Part shown: piece by piece, positions 1-12,190 of the stretch
Position numbering within the stretch: the first letter of the stretch is position 1
How the letters are laid out: each line of letters opens with the position of its first letter
Assembly (NCBI GenBank): GCA_018398805.1
Contig: JAGFBZ010000184.1
Coordinates: 854,073-918,072, forward strand
Length of the DNA: 64,000 nt
Source: Hirundichthys speculiger
Taxonomy: Eukaryota > Chordata > Actinopteri > Beloniformes > Exocoetidae
Direction of reading: 5' to 3'
Notes under the pieces: generated by a model
Seen by the model: the letters and a program-made list of their open reading frames with translations, nothing else
What the model was told of the DNA's origin: nothing
The model's database searches: none
Position numbers and translations under genes: made by a program

Positions 1-2696
1 AATTCAATAGTTCAAGTGTCATCACTGAGGTTCTGTACATTGTTGTTCATTTATCTGCTCTTTATTTCCCTTTCTCCAAAAATAATTATTTAGCTGCATG
101 AGTAGGTTGATCATTGTTAGTGTTTAAATGTTTAAGAGGGTAAGACTGATGTTGGTGAAATACTGTATACATCTTTTAAGGTAACTCGTAAAGGTCACAG
201 ATCTGGATATAGATTCGTCTGTGTTGATTTAAATTGACATCCCACTTTTGATATTTTTCCTTTCCTTGGCAACTTTACTTCCATATTATTTCACAGGGCA
301 CTTAAATATTGCATTTTCAATTCACCAAATCCTCTCCTTGTAAAACAGCAAGTACTTTGTATAACCACCCGGTTGTTGTTTCTCTCTTTCGCTCTCTAAT
401 GTGGCTCTTGGTTCCAAATCAGCAAATTATGATTTTTGATTTCTTCTACTTCCCTCTGGCACAAAGGTTTATAGATCTCTCTGAATACTGCCAGCAAACA
501 GATTATGATGTTTTTTATATTGAAGGATGCTTCTCATCCTCTCCACTCTCCTCCTTCATAAAGGGTAATGGATCAGACAATCACTTCCAGACCGGATCTA
601 TTCCGGACCATCAATGTGTCGGCAGTCCTCAAACCATCGCCTTTTTACAACCATCAATACTAATAGCATCATCTACAGACAATTATTCCCATCGAAGCTT
701 ACGGAACAGCGAACAAATCAAAGCCAAATTGGATTATGAATGTAATGCAGTGTAATGCCCCCTCGAGAGTCAATTGATCACAGAGGAGAGACTCGTCAAT
801 TGTTGATGTATTGTAGAAACCTTGTAACTCAGGCAATGACAAATGTAGCATTTTTAAATCAAGTGAATTATTGTCATCTTTTTTTTTTCATTCAGTTTGA
901 CATTGCAAGGTGTCATGAACCTTAATTCAGAAAACATTTTCATACAAACTTTTGCATCTTACGACACAGCAGCATTGATATCTCTGAAAAACCTGGTGGG
1001 CTTTCTGAAACATGAACTTTTTCATCTTAGGAATATTAATGAATTGTTGTTCCTGTTTAGGTTCTTGCTTCAGGCTTTCTCACTTCCAAAACATGAGAGT
1101 TAAGGGTGCATCCTAGAGCAGGGTCAATATCCTATATGGTAATTCTTTCTTTCTTTTTTTCTTGCCATGTAAAATTGGATATTTACCCTTTCACCTGTCA
1201 TTTAATGGCCACTTTACTAAAATTATTTTTAGCCAAATAGATTATTTACAATGTGCAATTACACTCATAGGAGTGCATATTTCCATAAATTAAGCCTGTT
1301 CACTTGTGTTTGAAGATGTTTCTTAATGCTATATGTGGGAACCTGGGTCAATATTGGCCACACTGAATCTTACTTTAGATAAAACATGATTAGAACTATA
1401 TGTAATCGTGCTGTGATATGAATAACCTGTAAGTGCTTGTTTCCATAAATGTATGTTAGTTCATTTATCTTATCTATAATGCTTCAGTATCTAAAACACT
1501 GCTGACTTCCTCCTCTCCTTGTTCATATTTGAATTAATGACTCTGTGCTCTCAGTTAAGACTGACATATGTTATTTTTTATGTAAAAAAATCTATTTAGA
1601 TGGAAATGGGTCAAATAGATTATATAGACCTCTCTCCCCCATTTCAATTCTTCACTGTTTGGGCCTAAAAAGCACTGATGAGAATGAGGATGGTGTCCTG
1701 CATATATTATTGCTTATCCAGATGTATTTCTTCTGTCCACCATTAATGAAGAGAAATGAAACTTTACACAAATATATTAGGAAAAAAGAAAAAAAAATGA
1801 ATGCAGGAACAAATAGACTTGGATTATTTCCAGACACATCTAATACAGTACATTGCACTGCAGCAACTGTGCAGGAAAGAGGGAAATGTTAAATGATACA
1901 AATTATTTTTCCTTAATTAATATGATTGATTGCCAGGCTTTGACGTTGAGAGGAGAGGGGGAGAATTGTGTGAAGAGAAAGTTTGCACAGACATCATTAG
2001 TTTTTCCCCATTTAAAGATTAATCAGAGGAGGCTGGGCTCTTTAATTCTGTCATTTGTATATTTAATGGGCTGCTGCAGAATCTATGGGTGTAATTAGCT
2101 AGCTGCCGCGCTCTCATTAATATGCCGGGCTCTGATTAATGCCAGCAGAGAGCTAACATGACTGGAGTTATTCAGGTTATGTTGTGTAGATGATTACACA
2201 CAACCTCCGCTGTTTACTGAGACAGAGAGTGGAGAAACAATTCATATGAAACAATACCACCTAATAAATAAGACTCTATTTTAAACTGTAAATTAGTCAA
2301 AATTGTAATGCTACATATGATGGAACAGACCATAAATGCTCTTTTCCTTGAGTATAGTATAGACTCTGAACTGTTTGAATTTGTCTGAATATTTGATTCA
2401 TAGCAAACAATAAATATGTAATCGTGTCACTTCTCTTAACTCACCATGTTTCACAGTACATAAGTCATTATATCAGTCATATACAAAAAAATAAAAAACC
2501 CACAAAACAATTACATCTGTTGACAAGTTTCTCTTAAAGCACCATTACCTATTCCCAGTAAGACGTGTTCTGTGGCCTTTAAGACTGACCTACACTGGCC
2601 AACAGCGCCCTTCGTAAGATTTTAATAAATAAAGTAAAAAAAAACAAAAAAAACTCAACTTGTAGCTGATAAGACACAATCTGTATCGTTTCAGCT
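1..2696. other. Intron sequence upstream of E1, no repeat recognised
   Basis: AT-rich intronic DNA with several short open frames that show no domain. The stretch 1895-2260 is the only part that looks unusual: it is less AT-rich and packed with TAATTA, ATTAAT and similar homeodomain-type cores. No exon with LamG features was found. Confidence 0.6.
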
Positions 2697-4613
2697 GTAT
2701 AAAACACATGTGTCAAACACAAGGCCTGCGGGCCAAATGTGGCCTGCTACATCATTGTATGTGGCCCTCGAGAGCTTGTGCATTATTGGCTTAAATTTTA
2801 AACCAATATTTTAAGACTTAAAATAATTTTATGCCACTTTAAAGTGCATATTGACAATAACTGCATCTCCCATAATGCATTTCGCCGTTACCCACAACAA
2901 TAACAGTATATCACCATGAGCAAGACATCAAGGCGATTTTCAGAACTGATGGACTGATGGAAAAACCTCTACAAACTAGCCTAACATGTCCAAGAAAAGA
3001 AAAAATGATGCACAAGGAAGGCAGCTTCATGAACGATGGGAAAACGAATACAAGTTTGTATCTCAAGTAGGGCTGGGCAAGTTAACGCGTTATTATCGCG
3101 TTAACGCATTCATTTATTAATGCTGACATTTATTTTATCGCGCGTTAACGCATGTTGCTCACGTGCTTTTGTTTTGAAAACTTTGTTACTGGCTGCTGCA
3201 GAACCGGAAAATAATTGGCAAGTAAACATGGAGAGCGGTAAAAATCAGTGTACTTTACAGTTCGGGTAGCAACTCAGGTAGCAATATTAACAATTATGTC
3301 TGAAAAAAAAAACTTTCAAACCCCTTTGTTCAAGACGATCGTGTCATTCCTCCATTTATCATCAGATCTGCTCCATGTGTTCACTGTCGTGCTGTTCTCT
3401 TACTGGTTACTTCAGTGCAGCTCCATCTAGTGGCACAGATGTGTAATGACAGCAGAAAGTCTATTTCTTGATTATAAAACAAAGCCATTTCTGGGTCACG
3501 TAAACCAGACAATAAAATATTAAAAACAAATTCAGTCCCGTGGCCTGTTTGCTAAAATTGAAATATAAAAAAAAACAGGCATTTTTTTTGTTTTTTGTGT
3601 TAGATTAAAAGAATAGAAAAAAAATAAAAAGTCACTTTTTAAATTTTTGATTGACAATTAAAAATGGAAAAAAAAACAAATGATACACAGATAATTACGG
3701 ATTGATAAAGTTACAGAACTTTAACATGGACATTTTCATTTTAAAGTTCTCTCAGGGGAGAACTGCCAAGTTGAACTCCCTGTTAAAATTTTCTGCTGTT
3801 ACCTCAGAAATTACCTGTTTCAATGTTATGATTGTGGCCTCTAGATTGTTACGATTTTGTTTCGTTTTTTATTTTTCAGAAAAAAAAATTCAGAAAAAAA
3901 ACAGGTTGACATTAATGCCCTGGCAGTGACAATAAGCTTTACTTTACTTGACATTTCTTAAGATTAGATTTACACTAAATATGTGTTACTGGCAAGTGCT
4001 GATGTTAGAAGTGTTTGAACAACAAATGTTATGGCACTTTAGTTCATATGGCAGCAGAACATTTAAATAAAAGTGACCTTTACACTATTTTTGAATTGAT
4101 TATTTGATTTTCCGTATACAATGCGATTGATTATGATTAATCAGGGAAACCATGCGATTAATCGTGATTAAAATTTTTTATCGTTGCCCAGCCCTAATCT
4201 CAAGTTGAAAAAACAGTATGTCTTTAGTGTTATGAGGCGGTGTCAGTCGTGAAAGAGTATAATCTACGTCAGCATTTTGACAGCAAACACTGAGCTAAGT
4301 ATGCTAAATTTAGTCCACAAGAAAAACAGAATCATTCCGCTTCTGAAACCAAGGTAATGGATAACATCAAGGTAAACATCACCTGTGCAAGAACAGGGTT
4401 ACAACCCTGAGTATAATATAATGATTTAAATATTTGAAACTTGAATACATAATACGGAAACACTTATTTAACAATATAATAAGGTGTAGTTTAATTTATT
4501 TTGATTTACATTGCATTTTGTTACGTTCATGCTGCCAATCTCGCCCTTTGGAGGGCAACCATGATGCTGATGTGGCCCTCAGTGAAAATGAGTCTGACAC
4601 CCCTGGTATAAAA
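2697..4613. mobile_element. hAT element (BED-finger type) with perfect 8-bp target duplication, interrupted
   Basis: Element body 2705-4605, flanked by GTATAAAA at 2697-2704 and 4606-4613. The ends are cacatgtgtcaaac and gtctgacacccctg, an imperfect inverted pair. The inside, outside the nested insert, reads in the plus direction as MSKKRKNDAQGRQLHERWEN (from about 2986), and after the insert as an interrupted CxxC segment followed by VVKEYNLRQHFDSKH. This is the N-terminal BED-type zinc finger of a ZBED/GTF2IRD2-like hAT transposase. Stops and the large deletion show that it is dead. Confidence 0.85.
3060..4204. mobile_element. Non-autonomous hAT copy 1, nested, perfect TSD
   Basis: Body 3068-4196 (1129 bp). 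It starts tagggctgggcaag and ends ttgcccagcccta, so the termini are inverted repeats, and ATCTCAAG flanks both sides (3060-3067 and 4197-4204). It lies inside the BED finger of the larger hAT. It has GTTAACGCG-type palindromes at the left and TTAATCGTGATTAA-type palindromes at the right. Related copies lie at 35121 and 39940. Confidence 0.9.
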
Positions 4614-6189
4614 GGTGAACATATCTTTAGCCATCAGATAATGTCATTAGAGTTAGGACTGTGGCTGCAGTTATGAATACCCTTTGGTTGACTTAACTGT
4701 AACTCTGACATATTAGCATATATGTAAAACTACTAACATGTTGTTGTTATTCTTTCATAAGTAAATATAATGTCCTAGCCAGGAAGGTATTACTGAGCTC
4801 TTTGGGTGTGTTGGTAGCCTGGACAGTATGTTGTAACATTTACAGTATGCCATGTCAGAATATCAGTGAGTCAAATCTTCATCAACTTGTTGATAATTAC
4901 AGAGACACCAAGGAGCAACTTCTAGAGTCATATCCTTGATATAAATTTAATGACAAATTTACCCAAAATCAGAACAGCCATGTCCACAGCCTGTGTTCTG
5001 TCGCAGGAGTAATAGGCAAGAAATACATCCGATCTTCCTTTTTCTTTTGGATTTTAAAACTGTGACCCCCAACCTGCCAGCTGTTATTATACCGATTTTA
5101 CCGTTCATACTTACAGTCTATAGTCTGAATCAATATGCTTTATGATTCATACTGGGAAATAAAGTCCTGTGAGTCAGCACAAAAGTATAGAGGGGATGGA
5201 TTTTTTTTTTTTTTTTTGGTTGAGCCTTTTGCAAAGGCTGGATAAAAAAATTTGTCTCTTCGCATTTTAAGCATCAAGCTAACCTTTTAATTATGAATAT
5301 ATCCGTGTGGTGATTAAATTACTTGAAGATTTGATTTGAATCTCTTCATACAAGCTTGATGTTAGCAACTGAGCCAAACTGTTTAGAAGTTGTAAGTAAT
5401 GCAGTTGTTACATAGTTTTGTTGAGAAGTGAAAGACCTGAAAAGATCTGCAGATGAGTCCATGGAAAAAATATGTTATTGAAACATTGTTCATTGACTTG
5501 GTTCCTGAGAATGTTACAGCACATATCATTCTGTCAGATAACTGGAACACTGAAATTTACTGGAGGTCGGCATGCTGTTTTTTACAGAGAGGTGCAAAGC
5601 TTATTCTTTAGTATATCACCGTGGGTGTTTGCTTTATCTTGGCTGGCATATGATATTGTTGCCTGGATATAGTCTAGTGAAAATAAACTCACCAGTTCAA
5701 AGAATATTTACTTCTTCCAGATAATGATGGCGATTAGCAAACAACGCTGTGGTTAAATTTCCTGTCTCCTGACATGGAAGGTAGACCATAAAATCATATT
5801 ACACTGAAGTGAACCACGGAGACAGTCACTTGGAGTGCAGAAATTATTTGAATCACTGGTCCAAAAGGTCAGAGTTTCAGTTCTGGGTATTTCATATTTC
5901 TTTGACTAGAAAGACAGCTTTCAACAGGTTTCAATTTCAACAGGACAAAAGTTCCTGTTGAAATTTGTTTTTTTTTTTAATGTCTTCAACAGTGAACAAC
6001 AAACATTCAGCAAAAGTGAATAGGGATGCTGGTAAAATTGATTTCTTTTTTTTTTTTTTTTTTTTTTGTATTCTAGATATTAAATCTTGGATGGCAGAAA
6101 ACATCTTCCAGTGCAGTCAGGACAAAACTGATGGTTTTTTTTTGTTTTTTTTTTAAGGCTAGGGGAAACATTTTTCAGAATTACATGCA
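4614..6189. other. Intron sequence, nothing recognised
   Basis: AT-rich intron with T runs at about 5201-5217 and 6047-6067. I see no exon and no repeat family that I can name. Confidence 0.5.
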
Positions 6190-7420
6190 TTGTCTTTAAG
6201 GACATCTGATCAAGTAAAAAACCTGGCCATCATTCTTGACTCTGAGCTTAGCTTTAATCCACATGGTAAGCATGTGGTTAAAACAGGTTTTTTTAATCAC
6301 CTTACAAATATAGAGTCTGGCTGTTCCTCACTCAGGCCAACACAGAGATGCTGATGCATGCTTTCGTCTCAAGTCGTATTGACTACTGTAATGCCCTGCT
6401 TTCTGGTCTGCCCAAAACAAACAAACAAGCAAAGAAAAAAAAACACACTTCAGCCTATTCAGAACTTGGGTGTTGATGAGGACCAGAAAGCAGACTCGCA
6501 TTACACCAGTTTTGAAATCATTGAATTGGCTCCCTATGTCTTTTAGGATTTTTAAGGTTCTTTTAATGGTTTTTAAAAGTCTTTATGGTGTTGCACCTCC
6601 ATATCTTGCTGATTTACTTTTACCTGATGAACCCTCACAGACTCTCAGGTCCTCGGGCAACATTACACCCCACGTTTATGGAGCAGCCTGCTGGAGAACC
6701 TGAGGGCCACAAATAATGTTGATATTAAAAAAAAAAAAAGCCTCAGGACCAACCTTTTAAATTTGGCTTTTCACTAAGGCCCCCTTTTATCCCGATTTAG
6801 ATTTTCTTTTATAGATTTGATAATTAGCCCCAGTTTTTATCACATTTTACTGTTTATTTATTTATCTATCCATTTTTATTTATATTTTCATATTCATTTA
6901 TCAAACATTTTAACATTTCATGTTATTTTTCTTTTCTTTTTTCTGTTTTTACTCATTTTTAGCAAGCTTTTGCTTTTTTAACTCCAGTGTTTCCTCAGTG
7001 AGAGCCCCCTGCATCAGCGGTGGCTGTTGGCTCTGGTTGCCGTGGCTCTGGCCTGAGGTCCGCTCTCCTTTGGGTTGTGGTGGAGTCCATGCATCCACCC
7101 TACAGTGGTGGTGTTTGGCACTCTGCCCTGCCTGGGGTTGGGTTGTGGCCCCCTGCCAGGCAACCTGCGAGTTGCAGCCGCCTCCCGATGTGATACTGTG
7201 TTAGTGTTCCCTCTCTGGTTCCTCCATGCCCAGCTATATTATCCATATTTTTATTTCTTCTTACCTTTGATAAAAAAAAAATTTTAATCATTGTTAGGGA
7301 TTAGGGGTGGAGGAGAAGAAGGTGGGAGCGACTCTGTTTTTCTTCTATCTTTATTTTGTAAAGCACTTTGTACTCCATTTTATTGTGCAGAAATGACCAA
7401 ATAATTACGATTGATTTTTT
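6190..7420 (+). mobile_element. LINE 3' fragment (CR1/L2 type), decayed
   Basis: Frames in the plus direction give QVKNLAIILDSELSFNPH, SRIDYCNAL-like text, then TRTRKQTRITPVLKSLNWLP, FKVLLMVFKSLYGVAPPYLA and a decayed end. This is the C-terminal part of the reverse transcriptase polyprotein common in teleost CR1/L2-like LINEs. It is broken by frameshifts and an A-rich insertion near 6415-6450. The tail near 7360 (tgtaaagcactttgtactcc) is the usual 3' UTR of such elements. Boundaries are approximate. Confidence 0.75.
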
Positions 7421-7949
7421 GCGGTCTTGCAAGCATGCAAGAGGTACTGTTCAAAGTTTTAAAAAAAAAATCACATCATGGTGACATTTCTTTTTCTTGA
7501 CATTGATAAAGTGGAATTGCATTAACATGTTTAAAATTTTAACTTTAACAAAATTAACATGAGGCTCCTGAGTGAAAATCAAAGGTATAAACGTGTGTAG
7601 GTGCATGTGTTTCAGTGGGCGTACAGTTGTGTGAGCTGTGCAAAACTGATGTTTTACATTGTGTAATTCTACTGTCTGCGTGTGTGCCTGCGTCTCCGTG
7701 TGTATGTGTTTGCTTGTTTGTTTTGAGTATGTTTCATTGTAGATTCGTGTGTGACAGAGTCACCTGTCATGGTGCATGCTCAGGTTGTCTCTTGATGGCT
7801 GCAAAGTGGTTGTCAGTGTGAAGTAGCACAAGTCCTGTGGGAAAATCTGAAGGAAGTAATGCTGAGCACGAATTGTGTCACTACATGCTTGACCAACACC
7901 TTATCTATCGCAGAGAATGCTAGACTCACACAATTATACTATCTGGTAT

Positions 7950-8075
7950 ATACTGTGGCAGCTTTAGCTCAGGAAATCAAGCACTCTTTTGCCAATCAGA
8001 AGATCAGTGGTTTGATTTCTGGCCTCCCCAGTGCTTGGCAAAGTACTCTTGGGCAAGACATTGAAGCTGTCATTC
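7950..8075 (+). mobile_element. tRNA-like SINE fragment
   Basis: The string gctttagctcaggaaatcaa resembles a tRNA A box. The next part, gatcagtggtttgatttctg, resembles a B box (GGTTCGATTCC). The body reads tcttgggcaagacattga, common to teleost SINEs. Degenerate. A fragment in the opposite direction lies at 19615-19740. Confidence 0.55.
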
Positions 8076-8736
8076 ATTATTGTTATGAGAGTTTGATAAG
8101 AAAGGACTGCATGAGTTCACTTGTCATTTTTCTTGTCTTCACCTGCGTGTGGTTTTAAACTTGTGGCTGATAAGTGTTTATAAACTGTTCTGTTCTTTAA
8201 AAAAAGATCAATACAGTATATGATGTATAGGTCATATGGACACACATCCCAAACTGCTGATCCAAATCATTAATTTATTGTTATTATATCATTAATTCCA
8301 TGAATGATTTAAATAACTGTTTTATAGGACCTCCATCCATCACAGGGCAGCATAGATACAAAAGAGACAGCTGTAGTGCCTTAGTCATTTCCATGTAGTA
8401 TGTGTACATCATTTACCTGGCTAGAGCTATGTTTGTTGCAGCATCACCATACAGTGTTTATTCAGGTTGTCACTTTATGCACTTTGCGCTTTTGTTGTTA
8501 GTTTAGTGTCTTGGTCTATGCGTTTAATGTACTATGGCCCCTTTAAGTACTGTGACGTTTTTGGGCACGCTGTTTCCTGTTGAAGTGAGCGCCATGTTTT
8601 CTAATTTTTATGACTCTGGGAAAAATAAACGACATATGCTTCTGTGTCTAAACCATGAGAAGTTGTTGACTCATACCACTTCACTACGACTTCCATACAG
8701 GCATGCATGCTCATACTCACTCCTGTGGACTCCAAC

Positions 8737-8828
8737 GTAATCATCAACTTAACATGTATGTTTTTGAACTGTAGGAATAAGCCAGTATACCCAAAGAAAG
8801 CCCACACAGCCATGTGACATGCAAAGTC
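8737..8828 (+). repeat. Fragment of a dispersed teleost repeat (GTGGGAGGAAGCCGGAGTAC family)
   Basis: tcaacttaacatgtatgttt then ttgaactgtaggaataagcc is a decayed copy of the family seen at 42580, 55761, 58530 and 61040. It stops where the Tc1/mariner copy begins, so the transposon probably cut it. Confidence 0.5.
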
Positions 8829-8832
8829 CATC

Positions 8833-10655
8833 TACAACCTCCATTCCCAAAAAGTTGGGGCACTGCATAAAATGTAAATTAAAAAAAAAAAAAGCAATGA
8901 TTTGCAAATCTCATGAACCAACATTTTATTCCCAATAGAAAATATATGCCAGATATTGAAATTGAGATATTTTAACATTCAATGGAAAATATTAGTTAAT
9001 TTTGACTTTGACGGCAGCAACACATCGCAAAAAAGTTGGAACAGAGCAATGTTTACCATTATACTTTTTCTTTGAACAAGTGTCTGTAAATGTCTGGAAA
9101 GTGAGGATACCAGTTGCTGGACATGTAGAAGTGGAATGATGTCTGATGCAGGATTTAAGCTTCACAACAGTCCTGGGCCTTCATTGCTGGATCTTTTGTT
9201 TTATGATGCGCCAAATGTTTTCTTTTAGTGACAGATCTGGACTACAGGCTGGCCAGTTCAGCACCTCGACTCTTCTCATGCAAACTTATACTTGTGGTTT
9301 AGCATTGTATTGCTGAAGTATGCAAGATCTTCCCTAAAGCAGACGTCGCGATGGTGGCAAATGTTGCTCTAAAACCTTGATATACTCTTCAGCATTGATG
9401 GTGTCTTTCCAGAAGTGTAATCTGCGCTAATGCACACCCATACCATCTGGATGGTCCCTCTTCACTTAAAGGTGGGGTAGGTGTTCTTTTTTTGCAGCAC
9501 TTTTTACAATATTGCCTGAAAACCTTTTCACATTCCCATTGCACCCACTGAAATAAAATGTTTGCAAAAAAAAACAAACGTTTTGGTCCGGTCTAGAGGG
9601 TATAATTAGAGAAAAACTCCGACCAATCAATGTACTGATCATCTTTACTTTCATTGGCTGCCTAATACGTCCATCAAATATCAATGCACTCCCACCCCTC
9701 CCTCCCTCCCTCCCTCCCTGTGGTTCATGTAGTCATGAATTGTGTGAAGGCGTGTTTCGAGGGGTGGGCTGAAGAGGAGGAGACGGAGCCTTTGGGAGGA
9801 GGGAGGGAGTGTATATTTTCAAAATCTCACTTGACTTGGATTGCTGGAGCCGTTTTTTCAAAGAACACCTACCCCACCTTTAAGTCTGTTGAACACGGGA
9901 TCCTTGCCTTCCTAAAAAGATTTCAAATTTTTATTAACCTGACCACAGAACAGTTTTTTATTTTGCCTCAGTCCATTTTTAGATGAGCTTTGGCCCAGAG
10001 AAGACAGTGGCATTTCTGGCATGGTAACATATTCCTTCCTCTTACCATGATACAGCTTTAACTTGTTTACAGTCAGTGAAATCTGGAACTGCTCCTGCAA
10101 CCATGAAGTCTAGCAGAGAATCATGCCTGTTTTTAATGCAGTGCTGATTAAGTGCCCGAAGATCATGCACATCCAGTTTTGACCTTTGGCCTTGTCTCAT
10201 GTACACAGATACTCCTCCTGATTCTCTGATTCTTTTGATGGCATTAGGTTCTGTAGATTCTGGGATCTTCAAAACCTTACAATTTTACATTGAGGAACAT
10301 TTTTCATGAAATTGTTCCACAATTTTTGGGCAAAGTTTGTTGCAAATTTGATGAACCTCTGCCCATTTCTACTTCCAAGAGGCTCTGACTCTTTGAGATA
10401 CCGCTAATTAACCTAATAAGTTGTCAAATGCTCCTTCATTTGTTTTGATTCGTGCCAATTACTTTTCCAGCCTTTTTTTTTGCCCCTTTTCCTATTTTTT
10501 GAGATGCGTTACTGCCTATATTTTCCATGAAATTGTAAAATGCCTCAGTTTCAACATTGGATATGTTCTGAATAAAATGTGGGTTAATGAGATTTGGAAA
10601 TCATTACATTCTGTTTTATTTATGTTTTACACAGCATCCCAACTTTTTTGGAACT
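8833..10655 (-). mobile_element. Tc1/mariner-type transposon, decayed, minus orientation
   Basis: The left end (tacaacctccattcccaaaa agttgggg) and right end (catcccaacttttttggaac) are inverted copies. Inside, on the minus strand, are remnants of a DDE transposase, including the GGACCATCC...ATGGGTGTGCATTAGCG stretch and the CCAGCCTGTAGTCCAGATC stretch (SPDLSP region). It contains many stops and a nested MITE at 9464-9885. A second copy of the same family in plus orientation is at 41018-42009. Confidence 0.8.
9464..9885. mobile_element. MITE with perfect 26-bp terminal inverted repeats
   Basis: The ends are exact inverted repeats of 26 bp, starting ACTTAAAGGTGGGG and ending CCCCACCTTTAAGT. The outermost bases are palindromic, so the target duplication cannot be told from the TIR; TTAA is one possible reading. 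A (CCCT)n run lies at about 9697-9720. It split the Tc1/mariner copy, since transposon sequence resumes on the other side. Confidence 0.85.
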
Positions 10656-11352
10656 GACATTTTACAAAAAAAGTCAACTGAGATACAAACGGTTTATGTA
10701 CATGACATGAGAATACTTGGATCATGGAGTGTTTGGTCCAGCTTGAACTTCCTTTTGGGTACAATATGAAGTACTGTGTTTCCTTCACACACAAGCTATT
10801 TATTTGTATACAAATGACACAAACCTTAAACGTAAAAACCAAACACTGGTTTGAGTCTTTTGTATTTAATTCAGTCACTAGTTAAAAGCAGCATAAAATG
10901 GTTTTGTTAATGTTAAAATATCTCTTTCAATTTCATTTGATTGAAAATTTGCATACTTTTAGGAATTGTCATTTAGCTATCACAGTCTTCTGTCTGTGCT
11001 ATCAGCAGAAAACCATCCATCCCAAATCTCTTTTCCGACAACTGCGTCCTTGGCTACGGCACGTCACACATCAACAATGATGAGCTAAGCTCACAGAGCT
11101 TCTGTTGACATCAAGGCAGAGGCCATTAAGAGACTCCAGAAATTAAAGACGGAAGCGATGGTGACCAAGTGACTAACAGACCAAATGAGAGTAATCCTGG
11201 ACAGCTTTGTCAAAGCCATTTCAGTTTAGCACTTACAGAGGGGTACTGAAAAATTACAAGAATCAGAGTGGAAACACATGATTTGTATCCTAGCAATACT
11301 ACATACAGCAGAGAGGAGAAAAAAAAAAATCTTCTCTGATATAATATAATAT
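10656..11352. other. Intron sequence, nothing recognised
   Basis: No exon, repeat family or RNA gene recognised. Confidence 0.5.
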
Positions 11353-12190
11353 ATATAAAAATTGGTGGGTGGACATGATTAAAAGAATTAATCCTATTAA
11401 TTAGAGGCTCTGTAATTAATTATTCATCACAATTAATAGCATTTTTATCAAATAGCAATATTCTTTCAAGTAAATTCCAGGAAAGCCTGACTGCTTAAAA
11501 TGATAAATAAAACATGTTTGACAAAGCAACAGATCAGTCTAATATCGAAAATGGTAAGCAAGAAAACAAAAAGAGCCCAAATAAAGGCTGTAACATTTGT
11601 CTGGAGGATGCAGTTCAGACTGTCTGCATCACAGCTCAGCTAGCAGGCTAACACATAGTCATAAACATCTACAACTTAATTGAGCATAAAATAAACACTG
11701 AAGTTTAATGCAACTCAGGGCAGACCATTGACTCTTTGGCAAAAGTGTCTGTAACTGTCCATATGATGTGTTTGTAATGGGTTTTATGCCTTTATATTTT
11801 AGCCTGTGTTAAAAAGTTTAGTGGGGATTCGACAGACTCTATCTAGATCAATTAACCTCAAATTAGAAGTTGGAAGAACTGCATTCTCACACCTTAAAAA
11901 CACAATCTGTTACAAAACAAGAAATTTAGAACTATCTCTTTTACTCCTTTCTCTTCTGCTGTGACTGCTGCTTGTTGATTCATTCTGTCACATTCCTGTG
12001 CATCTTCATCACAGCTGGCAGACAAACGTTTGGGTGCATTGACACCACCTACCAGGCTAAAGCGTCTGCGTCAGTGTTACCGTTGTGCCAGAAATTAGGT
12101 AACTGAGAAAGGTGTGATTAAATGCCTTTTTTTTTTTTTTTTACACATTTATTGGCACATAATTTTTTGTGTCCCAGCCCTAATATAAAT
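11353..12190. mobile_element. Probable non-autonomous hAT with imperfect TSD
   Basis: The right end is gtgtcccagcccta (to 12182), the usual TAGGGCTGGGAC terminus. The left end near 11361 (attggtgggtggac) is a decayed match. Flanks are ATATAAAA (11353-11360) and ATATAAAT (12183-12190), one mismatch. The inside begins with TTAATTA-rich text (ttaattattcatcacaatta) seen in such elements. Confidence 0.5.

Noticed and set aside
309..755. 148-codon plus-strand open frame
   Set aside because: Ser/Phe-rich text without a domain, no usable splice context and no LamG signature.
3248..3430. Open frame with SDLLHVFTVVLFSYW, repeated on the minus strand at 35682-35918
   Set aside because: Both lie inside copies of the same non-autonomous hAT, so the shared protein text comes from the repeat, not from a gene.
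7950..8075. A tRNA gene
   Set aside because: The box-like text is degenerate and followed by SINE body sequence. A cloverleaf cannot be drawn.
9684..9986. 100-codon open frame across the MITE and Tc1/mariner border
   Set aside because: It spans two unrelated repeats, so it cannot be one gene.
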